This document shows, in pieces, positions 7,700 through 16,468 of a stretch of DNA of 64,000 nt (positions are counted from its first letter, which is position 1; each line of letters starts with the position of its first letter). Where the stretch lies: positions 108,996-172,995 of the forward strand of contig JAWKUK010000019.1 of the NCBI GenBank assembly GCA_041398605.1, written 5' to 3'. The translations under genes were made by a program, and so were the position numbers. The notes under the pieces are model-generated. The model was not told the origin of the DNA and searched no databases. It was given only the letters and a program-made list of their open reading frames with translations. This DNA is from JAWKUK01 sp041398605 (GTDB lineage Bacteria > Planctomycetota > UBA1135 > GCA-002686595).

Positions 7700-9256
7700 A
7701 TGAAAGACTCCCTCCGCGAGCACGAGCTCCAGCCCGTCGCAGCCCCGGCTGCGGACGCCCCCGCCCCGCGTGACAAGCACTTCTTCGCCGGGCACCGCGA
7801 CGGTAAACGGCCGCTGAAGACCGACCCGCTGAAGGGCGCTAAGGACCGCTACGACGTCATCGTCATCGGCTCGGGCCTCGGCGGGCTCACCGCGGCGAAC
7901 ATCCTCGCGCGCGCGGGCCGCAGCGTCGCCGTGCTGGAGCAGCACTACAACTACGGCGGCCTCGCGACGTGGTTCAAGCGCAAGGGCGGGCATATCTTCG
8001 ACATCTCGCTGCACGGCTTCCCGTTCGGCATGAAGAAGACGTGCCGCAAGTATTGGAGCGAAGAGATCGCGAACCGGATCGTGCAGCTCGACGGCGTGCG
8101 CTTCGATAACCCGCAGTTCTCGTTCGACACCGAGTTCACGCGCGAGGACTTCACGGACAAGCTCGTCAACGTCCTGGGCCAGGACCGGGCCAACGTCGAG
8201 GGGTTCTACGACGCGCTGCGTCGCATGAACTACTACGACCACGACGAGCGCACGACGGGCGAGCTCTTCGAGGAGTACTTCCCGGGCCGCAACGACGTGC
8301 ACCGCCTCCTGATGGAGCCGATCTCGTACGCGAACGGGTCCGGCCTCGATGACCCGGCGATCAGCTACGGCATCGTGTTCTCGAACTTCATGTCGAAGGG
8401 CGTGTACACGTTCGTCGAGGGCACGGACGGCCTCGTGCACAGCATGAAGTCGATCTTGCAGGCGAACGGCGTCGACCTGTTCAACCGGGTCGAGGTCGAG
8501 CAGGTCGTGGTCGAAGAGGGCCGCGTCCGCGGCGTGCGCGTCGGCGAGCGCTTCATCGCGGCCGAGGCCGTGCTGTCGAACGCCAACATCCGGGTCACCG
8601 TGGAAAAGCTCGTTGGGCCGGGGCACTTCGAGGCTGAGTGGCTCGCCGGCATGCGCCGCGTCCGCATGAACACCTCTTCGTGCCAGGTCTACATGGGCCT
8701 GCGCGAGGGCGAGTCCTTGCCCTGGGTCTCGGACCTGTTCTTCACCTCGACGCGCCCGACGTTCGACAGCGCGGCGCTGTGCGACCTGCACGGCGAGAGC
8801 CGCACGTTCAGCTTCTACTACCCGAAGGGCCGGCCCAGCGACGCCGCCGCGGGGCGCCCGGACCGCTACGCCATCGTGTCCTCGACCAACGCGCTCTACG
8901 GCGATTGGGCGCGCATGACCGAAGCGGAGTACGAGGCGAACAAGCAGCGCATGATCGACGAGACGGTCGCCGACATCGAGCGCCGCGTCCCTGGCACGGC
9001 CGCGAAGCTCGAGCACGTCGAGGCGGCCACGCCGCGCACGTTCGAGTTCTATACCCAGCACGCCGTGGGGACCTCGTTCGGCACCAAGTTCGAGGGCCTG
9101 CCCTACTCGATGAACCTCTCGCAGCAGGTCGAGGGCCTCTACCACGCGGGCTCGGTCGGGATCATCATGAGCGGCTGGCTCGGGGCCGCCAACTACGGCG
9201 CGATCACCGCGAACAAGGTCGACGCGCACCTGGCGACGCTCGCGAACGCCAGGTAA
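7700..9256 (+). CDS. FAD-dependent phytoene desaturase/RetSat-like oxidoreductase 2
   Basis: A 518-residue flavoprotein with a ~50-residue Pro/Ala-rich N-terminal extension before the FAD site GSGLGG (57-62) and 'VAVLEQHYNYGGLATWFKR'. The C-terminal FAD contact is 'GLYHAGSVGIIMSGWLGAANYG'. It belongs to the same superfamily as the preceding gene, 17 bases upstream, but differs over most of its length, so this is an old paralogue pair or two recruited enzymes. The ATG at 7700 is chosen because the upstream extension of the frame lies inside the previous gene. Paired enzymes of this kind next to FabF and ACP are reminiscent of gene sets proposed for unusual planctomycete lipids such as ladderanes. 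The exact reaction is unknown. Confidence 0.82.
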   Translation: MKDSLREHELQPVAAPAADAPAPRDKHFFAGHRDGKRPLKTDPLKGAKDRYDVIVIGSGLGGLTAANILARAGRSVAVLEQHYNYGGLATWFKRKGGHIFDISLHGFPFGMKKTCRKYWSEEIANRIVQLDGVRFDNPQFSFDTEFTREDFTDKLVNVLGQDRANVEGFYDALRRMNYYDHDERTTGELFEEYFPGRNDVHRLLMEPISYANGSGLDDPAISYGIVFSNFMSKGVYTFVEGTDGLVHSMKSILQANGVDLFNRVEVEQVVVEEGRVRGVRVGERFIAAEAVLSNANIRVTVEKLVGPGHFEAEWLAGMRRVRMNTSSCQVYMGLREGESLPWVSDLFFTSTRPTFDSAALCDLHGESRTFSFYYPKGRPSDAAAGRPDRYAIVSSTNALYGDWARMTEAEYEANKQRMIDETVADIERRVPGTAAKLEHVEAATPRTFEFYTQHAVGTSFGTKFEGLPYSMNLSQQVEGLYHAGSVGIIMSGWLGAANYGAITANKVDAHLATLANAR

Positions 9257-9329
9257 GGCGGGGCCCCGGGCGTTCGGCCTGGTGATTCATCCAGGCAAAC
9301 AGTCGACGCCCGCGCCGCGAGAACCGACA

Positions 9330-10100
9330 ATGCCCGCGATGTCCGTCCAAAACCAGCGCTTCCAGGGCCAACACGTCGTCGTCACCGGCGGCACCCGCGG
9401 GATCGGGCGCGCGATCGCGCTCGCGTTCCTCGCGGAAGGCGCCCACGTCCACGCCACGTACCAAGGGAACGACGCCGCCGCCGAGGCGCTGCGCGAGTCC
9501 GCCGCTGAGTCAGGCGGCGGCGACGCGGCCGAGCGCCTCTCCTGCACGAAGTTCGACGTCGGCGACCACGACGCCTGCAAGGCGTTCTGGGAGGGCCTCG
9601 GCGACACTCCGATCAGCGCCCTCGTCAACAACTCCGGTATCCGCCGCGACGGCATCCTCGCGACCATGGCGCCCGAGAGCTGGGACGCGGTCATCCGCAC
9701 GAACCTCACGGGCGGCGCGTTCATGTCGAAGTTCGCGGTGCAGAACATGATGCGCCAGCGCTACGGGCGGATCGTGTTCATCACGTCGCCGGCGGGCAAG
9801 CAGGGCTTCGAGGGCCAGGGGAACTACTGCGCGTCGAAGGCGGGCCAAGTCGGCCTCGCGCGCGCGCTCTCGAAGGAAGTGGCGAAGCGCAAGATCACGG
9901 TGAACACGGTGTCGCCGGGCTTCATTGGCACGGACCTGATCGACGACCTGTCGCCGGACCTCGTCAAGGAGTACACGCAGACCGTGCCGATGCGCCGCTT
10001 CGGCGAGCCGGCCGAGGTCGCGAGCGCAGTGCTTTACCTCGCGTCGCGCGAGGCGTCCTACATCACGGGCGCGACCCTGGAGGTGACCGGTGGGCTCTGA
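9330..10100 (+). CDS. 3-oxoacyl-[ACP] reductase (FabG-like SDR)
   Basis: A 256-residue short-chain dehydrogenase that should reduce the 3-keto group made by the synthase using NAD(P)H. Visible motifs are the cofactor site TGGTRGIG (19-26), 'LVNNSG' (98-103), catalytic Ser153 and the Tyr166-x3-Lys170 pair in 'GNYCASKAGQVG', then 'NTVSPGFIGTDL' and a C-terminal 'ITGATLEVTGGL' typical of FabG. Start at ATG 9330; a second ATG nine bases later is equally possible, and the longer GTG start at 9282 adds residues unlike the family. Its end overlaps the dehydratase gene by 11 bases, supporting co-translation. Confidence 0.9.
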   Translation: MPAMSVQNQRFQGQHVVVTGGTRGIGRAIALAFLAEGAHVHATYQGNDAAAEALRESAAESGGGDAAERLSCTKFDVGDHDACKAFWEGLGDTPISALVNNSGIRRDGILATMAPESWDAVIRTNLTGGAFMSKFAVQNMMRQRYGRIVFITSPAGKQGFEGQGNYCASKAGQVGLARALSKEVAKRKITVNTVSPGFIGTDLIDDLSPDLVKEYTQTVPMRRFGEPAEVASAVLYLASREASYITGATLEVTGGL

Positions 10101-10557
10101 GACCGTCCTGATCGATCGCGGGGGCATCGAGGCGCTGCTGCCGCACCGCCCGCCGTTCCTCTTCGTCGACCGCGTCATCGCGCACGAGGGCGACACACTG
10201 ACCGCGGAGTGGGACGTGCCGAGCGACCTGCCCGCGTTCACCGGCCACTTCCCGGGCGAGCCCGTCCTGCCGGGCGTGCTCATCTCTGAGTTCACGTTCC
10301 AGGCCGGCGCGATCCTGATCTACGCCACGAGCCAGGACGACAAGGCCTCGCCGGGCATCCCTGTGCTGACGCGCATCCAGGACGCGCGCTTCAAGAAGAT
10401 CGTGCGCCCCGGCGAGACGCTGCGCGCCGAGGTCCGCATCACGGAGCGCCTCGGCATGGCGCGCTACGTCACAGGAAAAGTGACGAGCGCTGGGAAGCTC
10501 GTCGCGCGCATCGATTGTGTGCTCGCCGTCGCGACCCCCGGCGGCGAGGGCCTCTGA
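10090..10557 (+). CDS. 3-hydroxyacyl-[ACP] dehydratase (FabZ/FabA-like hotdog)
   Basis: A 155-residue hotdog-fold dehydratase. 'LLPHRPPFLFVDRVI' at residues ~16-30 is the classical FabZ N-terminal signature; the catalytic His lies in 'GHFPGEPVLPGVL', and the acidic partner is the Glu of 'LISEFTFQAGA' on the central helix. It should remove water from 3-hydroxyacyl-ACP to give the enoyl intermediate. GTG start inside the end of the ketoreductase gene; its stop is followed at once by the enoyl reductase start. Whether it also isomerises the double bond, as FabA does, cannot be told from sequence. Confidence 0.9.
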   Translation: MGSETVLIDRGGIEALLPHRPPFLFVDRVIAHEGDTLTAEWDVPSDLPAFTGHFPGEPVLPGVLISEFTFQAGAILIYATSQDDKASPGIPVLTRIQDARFKKIVRPGETLRAEVRITERLGMARYVTGKVTSAGKLVARIDCVLAVATPGGEGL

Positions 10558-10558
10558 G

Positions 10559-11404
10559 ATGGGCGCCACCCCCGACGCGCCCGCTGCGAACGTCACGCCG
10601 CCGAACACCGACTGGCTCGGCCTCGCGGGCAAGGTCGTGCTCGTCACTGGCGTGAAGAACAAGAAGAGCGTCGCGTGGCACATCGTCCGCGACCTCGAGG
10701 CCGCGGGCGCGGTGCCGCTCTTGGTCGTGCGCAACGACGAGCGCCGCGCAGAGATCGCGAAGCTCGCGGGCGACCGCCCGGTCTACACCTGCGACGCGCG
10801 CGAGCAAGAGAGCATCGACGCGCTCGCTGCGGCGCTGCAGCGCGACGGGCGCCACCTGCACGGCTTCGTGCACTCGATCGCCTTCGCGAACTACTCGGAG
10901 GGCATGAAGGCCTTCCATGAGACGAACCGCGCGGACTTCCTGGACGCGACCAATGTCTCGGCGTTCTCGCTGATCGCGCTGTCGCGCGCGTTGAAGCCGC
11001 TGCTCGCGGACGACGGCGCCGTGGTCGCCATCTCGATCTCGACGACGACGATGGCGTCGGAGAACTACGGGTACATGGCGCCGGTGAAGGCCGCGCTCGA
11101 CTCGGCGATCGTGTTCCTCGCCAAGTCGTTCAGCGCGACGTCGAAGGTGCGCTTCAACGGCGTGCGCGCCGGCCTCTTGAAGACGAGCGCGTCCGCGGGC
11201 ATCCCGGGCTACGTCGATTCGTGGCTGCACGCAGAGAAGGCGACCCTGCGCAAGCGCGGGCTGGACACGGCGGAGGTCGCCTCGACAGCGGTCTTCCTGC
11301 TCTCCCCCCGCTCGAGCGGCATCAACGCCCAGGGGCTCGTCGTCGACGCGGGCATGGGCTCGAACTTCTTCGACGAGGGCCTGCTTCGGCCTGACTCGAA
11401 CTGA
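10559..11404 (+). CDS. Enoyl-[ACP] reductase (FabI-like SDR)
   Basis: A 281-residue FabI-type reductase that should saturate enoyl-ACP. It has the divergent cofactor loop 'VTGVKNKKSVAWHIVRDLEAAGA' region (FabI style instead of TGxxxGxG) and 'HSIAFANYSEG', close to FabI's conserved 'HSIAFA'. The FabI-type active pair Tyr-x6-Lys lies in 'NYGYMAPVKAALDS', followed by 'VRFNGVRAGLLKTSA'. It starts one base after the dehydratase stop, so the reductive cycle genes are translationally linked. It closes the cluster; the next gene starts 239 bases later and is unrelated. Presence of a dedicated enoyl reductase means at least some cycles give saturated carbons. Confidence 0.9.
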   Translation: MGATPDAPAANVTPPNTDWLGLAGKVVLVTGVKNKKSVAWHIVRDLEAAGAVPLLVVRNDERRAEIAKLAGDRPVYTCDAREQESIDALAAALQRDGRHLHGFVHSIAFANYSEGMKAFHETNRADFLDATNVSAFSLIALSRALKPLLADDGAVVAISISTTTMASENYGYMAPVKAALDSAIVFLAKSFSATSKVRFNGVRAGLLKTSASAGIPGYVDSWLHAEKATLRKRGLDTAEVASTAVFLLSPRSSGINAQGLVVDAGMGSNFFDEGLLRPDSN

Positions 11405-11643
11405 CGGGATCGAACGGACGGGCTCCAACGAGCGCCTGGCCGAAGCGACAGGGTCGATGCAGGCGAATCGGGCGCCCCAGTGGGTCGTCCTGCCGGCCTG
11501 GCAGCGGCCTGCGCACGCGCGCCGCGTCCCGGACTGGGACCGAAACCGGGGGCCGGGAGAGCGGACGAACGATCGATCCACTTCCGCTGGGCGGGGAGCG
11601 CGGTAGCATCGAAGGGTCCCGTTCCCCAGCTCTGCCTTCTCCC

Positions 11644-13056
11644 ATGTTTGAGTGTCTCCATTGGCGCGCATTGGTCGCGCTCCCGATCATCTCCGTGATG
11701 GCAGCCTCGAGCGCCCTCGGTCAAGCCGATGGTCCCGCGCTCGAGGGTCACCGCATGACGCAGGCCGAGATCCTCGGCGGCGCATTGACCTTGACCGAGA
11801 TCCGCGAGGCTGGTCTGCGGGTCTTCGCGACCCCGTTCAACCGCCACGATGGATATGGCGACGGCCCGGTGAATCCGCTCGATCCGACGTCACCCGGCGG
11901 GCGCCCGACGCTGCAGAACAACGGCACGTTCCTGCGCGTAAACGGCCTCGACGCGCAGACTTGCATGGAGTGTCACTCCGTCGGCAGCAACGCTTCCGTG
12001 CCGTTCAAGTTCGCGGTCGGCGGGGTCGCGAGCTCCAGCAACAACGCGCTGTTCATGCCGCGCAACATCGACGTCGACGACGAGGTCGGCAGCGGCTTCG
12101 CGGCCTACGACGGACGCTATATCAACCCTCCGTTCCTCTTTGGCTCGGGCGGCGTCGAGCTCGTCGGCAAGGAGATGACGACCGACCTTCAAGCGCTGCG
12201 CGCCTTCGCCCAGGTGAACCCGGACACGGACGTGCCGCTCGTGACGAAGGGGGTCTCGTTCGGCATCCTGCGCTTCGACTCGACGCTGAACGACTTCGAC
12301 ACGACCCGCGTCGAGGGCATTGACGGCGACCTCATCGTGCGCCCCTTCGGCCGCAAAGGCGAGTTCCCCACCGTGCGCGCCTTCGACGTCGAAGCGATGC
12401 GCTTCCACTTCGGGATGGAGCCGGTTGAGTTCGCGGGCTCGGGCACGGACCCCGACGGCGACGGCGTCGTCGACGAGATCCTGGAGGGCGAGATCTCGGC
12501 GCTGCATATCTTCAACACGAACCTCGAGCGCCCAAACGTCCGCGACCTCGACTCCGAGGCGCGCCTCGGCGCGCGTGAGTTCATGAACATCGGGTGCGCG
12601 GTGTGTCACGTGCCGTCGCTGACGACGAACAGCCGCTCGCTGACCTACAGCTTCCCCGAGGTCCACACGGACCCGACGGCCAACGTGTTCATGTCGGTCG
12701 ATCTGGCGTCTTCCCCTGCTGGGTTCGACGTCACACAGTCGGGCGGGCTCTTTGTGCAGCTCTTCAGCGACTTGAAGCGCCACGACATGGGTCCGGCCCT
12801 GCGCGAGACCTTCGGCTCCCCGCTCGACGGTCAATTCATCACGGCGCGCCTCTGGGGCGTCGCGGACACCGCGCCCTACCTGCACGACGGGCGCGCGACG
12901 ACGTTGACCGACGCGATCTTGATGCACGGCGGCGAGGCGCAGGCTGCGCGCGACGCGTTCGCGGCGCTGCCGTCACTCGAGCGGACGCGCCTGATCACGT
13001 TCCTCAAGCGCCTGCGCACCCCCGTCAAGCCGGCCGACGACATCGTCGACTACTGA
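11644..13056 (+). CDS. Secreted dihaem cytochrome c protein (DUF1111/DHOR-like)
   Basis: A 470-residue exported protein with an N-terminal signal peptide (cleavage probably after 'ASSALGQA'). Two c-type haem sites are visible: C107-M-E-C-H111 and C318-A-V-C-H322. The surrounding text 'SDLKRHDMG', 'TARLWGVADTAPYLHDGRATTLTDAILMHGGEA' and 'RTRLITFLKRL' is typical of the dihaem oxidoreductase family related to MauG-like peroxidases. It probably acts in electron transfer or peroxide chemistry in the periplasm. It ends 3 bases from the convergent gene on the other strand. No obvious redox partner lies nearby. Confidence 0.85.
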   Translation: MFECLHWRALVALPIISVMAASSALGQADGPALEGHRMTQAEILGGALTLTEIREAGLRVFATPFNRHDGYGDGPVNPLDPTSPGGRPTLQNNGTFLRVNGLDAQTCMECHSVGSNASVPFKFAVGGVASSSNNALFMPRNIDVDDEVGSGFAAYDGRYINPPFLFGSGGVELVGKEMTTDLQALRAFAQVNPDTDVPLVTKGVSFGILRFDSTLNDFDTTRVEGIDGDLIVRPFGRKGEFPTVRAFDVEAMRFHFGMEPVEFAGSGTDPDGDGVVDEILEGEISALHIFNTNLERPNVRDLDSEARLGAREFMNIGCAVCHVPSLTTNSRSLTYSFPEVHTDPTANVFMSVDLASSPAGFDVTQSGGLFVQLFSDLKRHDMGPALRETFGSPLDGQFITARLWGVADTAPYLHDGRATTLTDAILMHGGEAQAARDAFAALPSLERTRLITFLKRLRTPVKPADDIVDY

Positions 13057-13059
13057 GCT

Positions 13060-14487
13060 TCATTTCTCCGCGTTGCGAGCGCTCGCGCCCAAAGCGACGA
13101 CGCTCGCACCAGACAGCACGTACACGCGGCCCGACTTCGGGCCGCGTGCACTTTGGTAAGCCGCGGTGATGAGTAGGTCCGGCACGCCGTCGCCGTTGAC
13201 GTCGCCGAGCGTGTCGGCGTCGAAGCCCAGCACGGCCCCGGGTACGCGGCCCGTCACGCGACCGAGTAACGCGCCGTCTCGGCCGGAGCACACATCAACT
13301 CGGCCGCACTGCGCGCCGTAGGAGCCCTCGAGCCACGCGCCGATCACGAGGTCCGCGACGCCGTCCCCATCGAAGTCGTCGCGGCCTCCGACGCCGATCC
13401 CGAAGCCGACGCCGCGGCGCTCGCCAGCGAGGTCGAGCAAGGTCGCCCCCGTCGCGCCAGACGTCACGAGCGCGCGACCGCGGACCCCGCCGTCGTGCCA
13501 ATCCGTCGCGTACACCTCGTGCACGCCGTCGCGGTCGCGGTCGGGGACGAGCGAGAGGAACCAACCGAGGTTCTGGGACGCCTCGCGCGCGCGCACGACA
13601 TGCATCGGCGCGAGGCCAGGGAGGGCATAGACATGCACCTCGCCGCGCTGCCCGTCGCCGCCATTCAGCGCCGCGACCGCCAGCACGCGCGCGTCGGGCG
13701 CGCACGCGACGCTGTTCCCGAAGAGCGACCCCGCCGCGCCCCGCAAGGCGGCGATCCGCGCGCCCGTCGCGCCCGAGCAGAGGAAGACTGCGCCGGCGTC
13801 CGAGGCCTTGGAGCCGTCGGCGGCGCCCGGGCCGCGACCGTCTGCGCGTGCGTTCGGTGCGCCGACGACGATGTCGCCGACACCGTCGCCGTCCAGGTCC
13901 GGCGCGGGCGCGATGTCCTCGCCGAAGCGATCAGCGGGTGACTCGCCGCGCAGGTCGAGGAGGACGCTGCCGTCCCGTCCGCGCAAGACGACCACGCGGC
14001 CGGGCAAGCCAGGGTCCGGGGTGGCGCCGCCGGTCGCGGCGCGCCCGGGCGCCCCGACGAGGACCTCGGCCTTTCCGTCGCCGTCGAGGTCGCCTCCAGG
14101 CGCGACCACCCACCCGAGCAGGCTGCCAGGCTCGCCCTCGAAGCGAAAGAGGCGCGCCCCCGTCCGCCCAGAGTGCACGTCCACGCGCCCGGCGCCGCCG
14201 CGCTGGAACGGCGCGGTCACGCCGTAGTCGAGCGCTCCGTCCCCATCGACGTCGCCGACAGTCCGAGCGACCCAGCCGAACTGCGCGCCGGCCTCATCAC
14301 CGTCGATCGCTTGCAACGTGACAACAGGCTCAACGAAGAGCGTGTCCGCGCTGGCGGCCTGGCCCGCGTGGGCGACGATCGGGCCCTGGGGCGAGGCGGG
14401 CAGGAGCGCGGGCAAGGCCGTGAGCAGCAGCGCGCCCGCAGTCGAGTGAGCGCAAGAGGCGAGCCGGGTGCGGGTCGGGCGGGTCAT
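13060..14487 (-). CDS. Secreted FG-GAP repeat (integrin-type beta-propeller) protein
   Basis: A 475-residue exported protein with an N-terminal hydrophobic signal after 'MTRPTRTRLASCAHSTAGA'. It is built of about seven FG-GAP repeats: recurrent 'DLDGDGxADxxVGAP' calcium-binding loops alternate with 'GRVxVxSGxxGxxL' strands, forming a seven-bladed propeller like the head of integrin alpha chains. Start ATG at 14487; an upstream in-frame ATG would add ~90 low-complexity residues. Such proteins are abundant in planctomycetes and are assumed to work in surface adhesion or carbohydrate binding. No ligand can be inferred. Confidence 0.88.
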   Translation of the reverse strand: MTRPTRTRLASCAHSTAGALLLTALPALLPASPQGPIVAHAGQAASADTLFVEPVVTLQAIDGDEAGAQFGWVARTVGDVDGDGALDYGVTAPFQRGGAGRVDVHSGRTGARLFRFEGEPGSLLGWVVAPGGDLDGDGKAEVLVGAPGRAATGGATPDPGLPGRVVVLRGRDGSVLLDLRGESPADRFGEDIAPAPDLDGDGVGDIVVGAPNARADGRGPGAADGSKASDAGAVFLCSGATGARIAALRGAAGSLFGNSVACAPDARVLAVAALNGGDGQRGEVHVYALPGLAPMHVVRAREASQNLGWFLSLVPDRDRDGVHEVYATDWHDGGVRGRALVTSGATGATLLDLAGERRGVGFGIGVGGRDDFDGDGVADLVIGAWLEGSYGAQCGRVDVCSGRDGALLGRVTGRVPGAVLGFDADTLGDVNGDGVPDLLITAAYQSARGPKSGRVYVLSGASVVALGASARNAEK

Positions 14488-14695
14488 GTCGCCAGGAATC
14501 CTCGGGGCAGGCGGACGGTTGCGCGCGAACCCAAGAAGCCCGTCGGAGGGCCGGCGCCGTGCGCCGTCTCTCCGCGGATCTGCTCCAGGGATCGGCCCGA
14601 TCTGCCGATCCACCCAACGCTCCGGGGGGTCGAACCCCTGGCCCCGTTCGAGCCCCGACTCAACCCAGGCGCCCAGCCCTACCACAGACAGCCCC

Positions 14696-15562
14696 ATGCG
14701 GACCCACCGCTCGATCCTCGCCTCCACCGTCCTCCTCGTGGCCGCGGCGTGCGGCGCCACGCAAGAGGCGGCGCCGCCGCCCCCGGTGGCCGCCGCCCCC
14801 GCGCCGTTCGCCTATGCGCTGAACCTCGGCGTCGCGGACCTCGCGGAGCGGTCGCAGGACCTGGTGCTCGCCGTCGAGAACCTGCTCGCCAAGCTGGAGA
14901 ACCACGACCTCGCCGCGGCGAAGGTCGCCTACATCGAAGCGCGCGCGCCGTACGAGGAGATCGAGGTCTTGCGCGCGAGCTTCCCCGAGCTGCACCTGGC
15001 GATCGATGGTCGCCCGAGCGACTTCCCCGGCGGCGAGGTCGACCCCGACTTCGGCGGCTTCCACGCCATCGAGCTAGCGCTCTGGGCGCGCGAGGACCAC
15101 AAGTCCGCGCTGCCGTTCGCGCTCGCGCTGTACGACGACGTGCAATCGCTGCGCGGGCTCCTGCGCGGGCCGCTGGACCTGGACGCCGCGACGACGTTCG
15201 CGACGATGGCCACGCGCACCGGCGAGGTCGCGTCGCGCACGATCACGAGCGAAGAGGAGACATGGAGCGAAGCGACGCTGACGGTCATCCGTCACAACTG
15301 GATCGGCGTCCACTCGGTCTATCGCCACTTCGCGGGCGCCGTCCGCGACCGCGACGGCGTCGTCGCCGAGCAGCTCGATCGCGCCTACCGCCGCGCGCTC
15401 GAGGTCATCGCGCGCGACTTCCCTGTCGGCGAGGTCGCCGGCACCCCCTTTGCCCTCGTCGACCGCGAGAAGCGCCGCAAGATCGCGGACGCGAGCCTCG
15501 CCTTCCGCGCGCGCCTGCTGGACGCCGCGCGCACCATCGGCGTCGGCCAGGTCGACGCCTGA
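14696..15562 (+). CDS. Imelysin/EfeO-like (M75) lipoprotein
   Basis: A 288-residue protein with a lipoprotein-like signal ending at Cys19 ('LLVAAACGA'). The family signature GxHxxE is present as G121-F-H-A-I-E126, followed by 'LALW', and a helical bundle pattern runs through the rest. Imelysin-like proteins sit in the envelope and are linked to iron uptake; EfeO is the periplasmic component of the ferrous iron system EfeUOB. No efeU or efeB partner is seen here. It is divergent from the FG-GAP gene and convergent with the DUF2959 gene across a strong hairpin. Confidence 0.83.
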   Translation: MRTHRSILASTVLLVAAACGATQEAAPPPPVAAAPAPFAYALNLGVADLAERSQDLVLAVENLLAKLENHDLAAAKVAYIEARAPYEEIEVLRASFPELHLAIDGRPSDFPGGEVDPDFGGFHAIELALWAREDHKSALPFALALYDDVQSLRGLLRGPLDLDAATTFATMATRTGEVASRTITSEEETWSEATLTVIRHNWIGVHSVYRHFAGAVRDRDGVVAEQLDRAYRRALEVIARDFPVGEVAGTPFALVDREKRRKIADASLAFRARLLDAARTIGVGQVDA

Positions 15563-15603
15563 CGCGCTCGAGCGCGCGTTCGTGCGCGCTATGGCCAGAA
15601 CGG

Positions 15604-15649
15604 GCGAGGCCCGGCGCGCTCCCACGAAGGGGAGCGCGCCGGGCCTCGC
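15604..15649. terminator. Very long perfect hairpin between convergent genes
   Basis: Arms at 15604-15623 and 15630-15649 are perfect 20-base inverted repeats (left arm begins GCGAGGCCCG) around a 6-base loop ACGAAG. It lies between the stop codons of two convergent genes (15562 and 15664), so it can serve both. There is no U-tract, as in many GC-rich bacteria where hairpin-only terminators are proposed. Confidence 0.7.
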
Positions 15650-15663
15650 GCTTGCGCCGCGGC

Positions 15664-16299
15664 TCAGCCGTTCGGGCGCATGTTCTTGATGAACTCGTCC
15701 GCCTCGGCGATCGAGCTCTTCATGCGCGTGATGAGCGCCTCGATGTCCTTGCCGATCTGCGCCGACGAGTCACGCAGCGAGCCGATCGCAGCCGCGTTCA
15801 ACGTGTGCTTGAGCGTCAGGACGTGGTTGTTGAAGCTCGCGAGGACCGGCGCCATCGTGGCCTCGGCCGAGCGCATCGCGCCGACGACCGTGACAAGCTG
15901 GCCCTTGGTATCGTTCAGCATCGTGCGGCTGTTCTGCTGCATGGACGCATCGGTGATCTCCTCGATCTCACCCTCCCACTCCTTGAACAGGTCGCGGGCG
16001 ACGTTCTCGATCGAATCGATGCGCTTGGTCACGCCCTTCGACTCGTCGACGGCGTCCTCGTACTCGCTCTTGAGCTTCTTGTAGAGCTTCTCGAGGTCGC
16101 CGCCGTCGAAGCCCGTCAGGGCCTGAAACGCCTCGTAGGTCGTCTGGAACTGCTCTTGGGCGTCGGCTTGCTGCTCGCGAGCGTCTTCGACGCGATCGAC
16201 GAGGATGGAGCGCTTATCGATGCCGAACTTCTCCATGGTCGCGTAATACGCGGACTGGCAGCCGGCGAGCAGGAGGAGCACGGGAAGGAGCTGTCTCAT
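15664..16299 (-). CDS. DUF2959 lipoprotein
   Basis: A 211-residue protein with a clear lipobox (LAGC, Cys14) and then a long helical, charged sequence. 'MEKFGIDKRSILVDRVEDAREQQ' and 'AQEQFQTTYEAFQALTGFDGGDLEKLY' segments match the DUF2959 family of membrane-anchored coiled-coil proteins. Heptad-like stretches predominate through the C-terminus, which ends 'EADEFIKNMRPNG'. The family has no established function; an envelope structural role is plausible. Start ATG at 16299 gives a standard signal; longer forms of the frame are not signal-like. It stands alone and is divergent from the following sulfatase. Confidence 0.85.
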   Translation of the reverse strand: MRQLLPVLLLLAGCQSAYYATMEKFGIDKRSILVDRVEDAREQQADAQEQFQTTYEAFQALTGFDGGDLEKLYKKLKSEYEDAVDESKGVTKRIDSIENVARDLFKEWEGEIEEITDASMQQNSRTMLNDTKGQLVTVVGAMRSAEATMAPVLASFNNHVLTLKHTLNAAAIGSLRDSSAQIGKDIEALITRMKSSIAEADEFIKNMRPNG

Positions 16300-16468
16300 C
16301 GCTTGTCTCTGGGGATCGAGGGGCCTGGGAGGGCGACCACGCCGCCTGTGGCGCGGGCGGGGCCCGGGTCTGTCTCGGAGAGTGTAGGGACTCGCGGCGG
16401 CCCAGAGTTCGTACGATCCCGTCACTTCGGGCGCACGGGGCGCCCCAAGCAGCCACTCGACCGATCGA

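Noticed and set aside
6279..9256. Carotenoid biosynthesis from the two phytoene-desaturase-like genes
   Set aside because: No phytoene synthase, cyclase or GGPP synthase nearby; instead ACP and FabF/G/Z/I-like partners.
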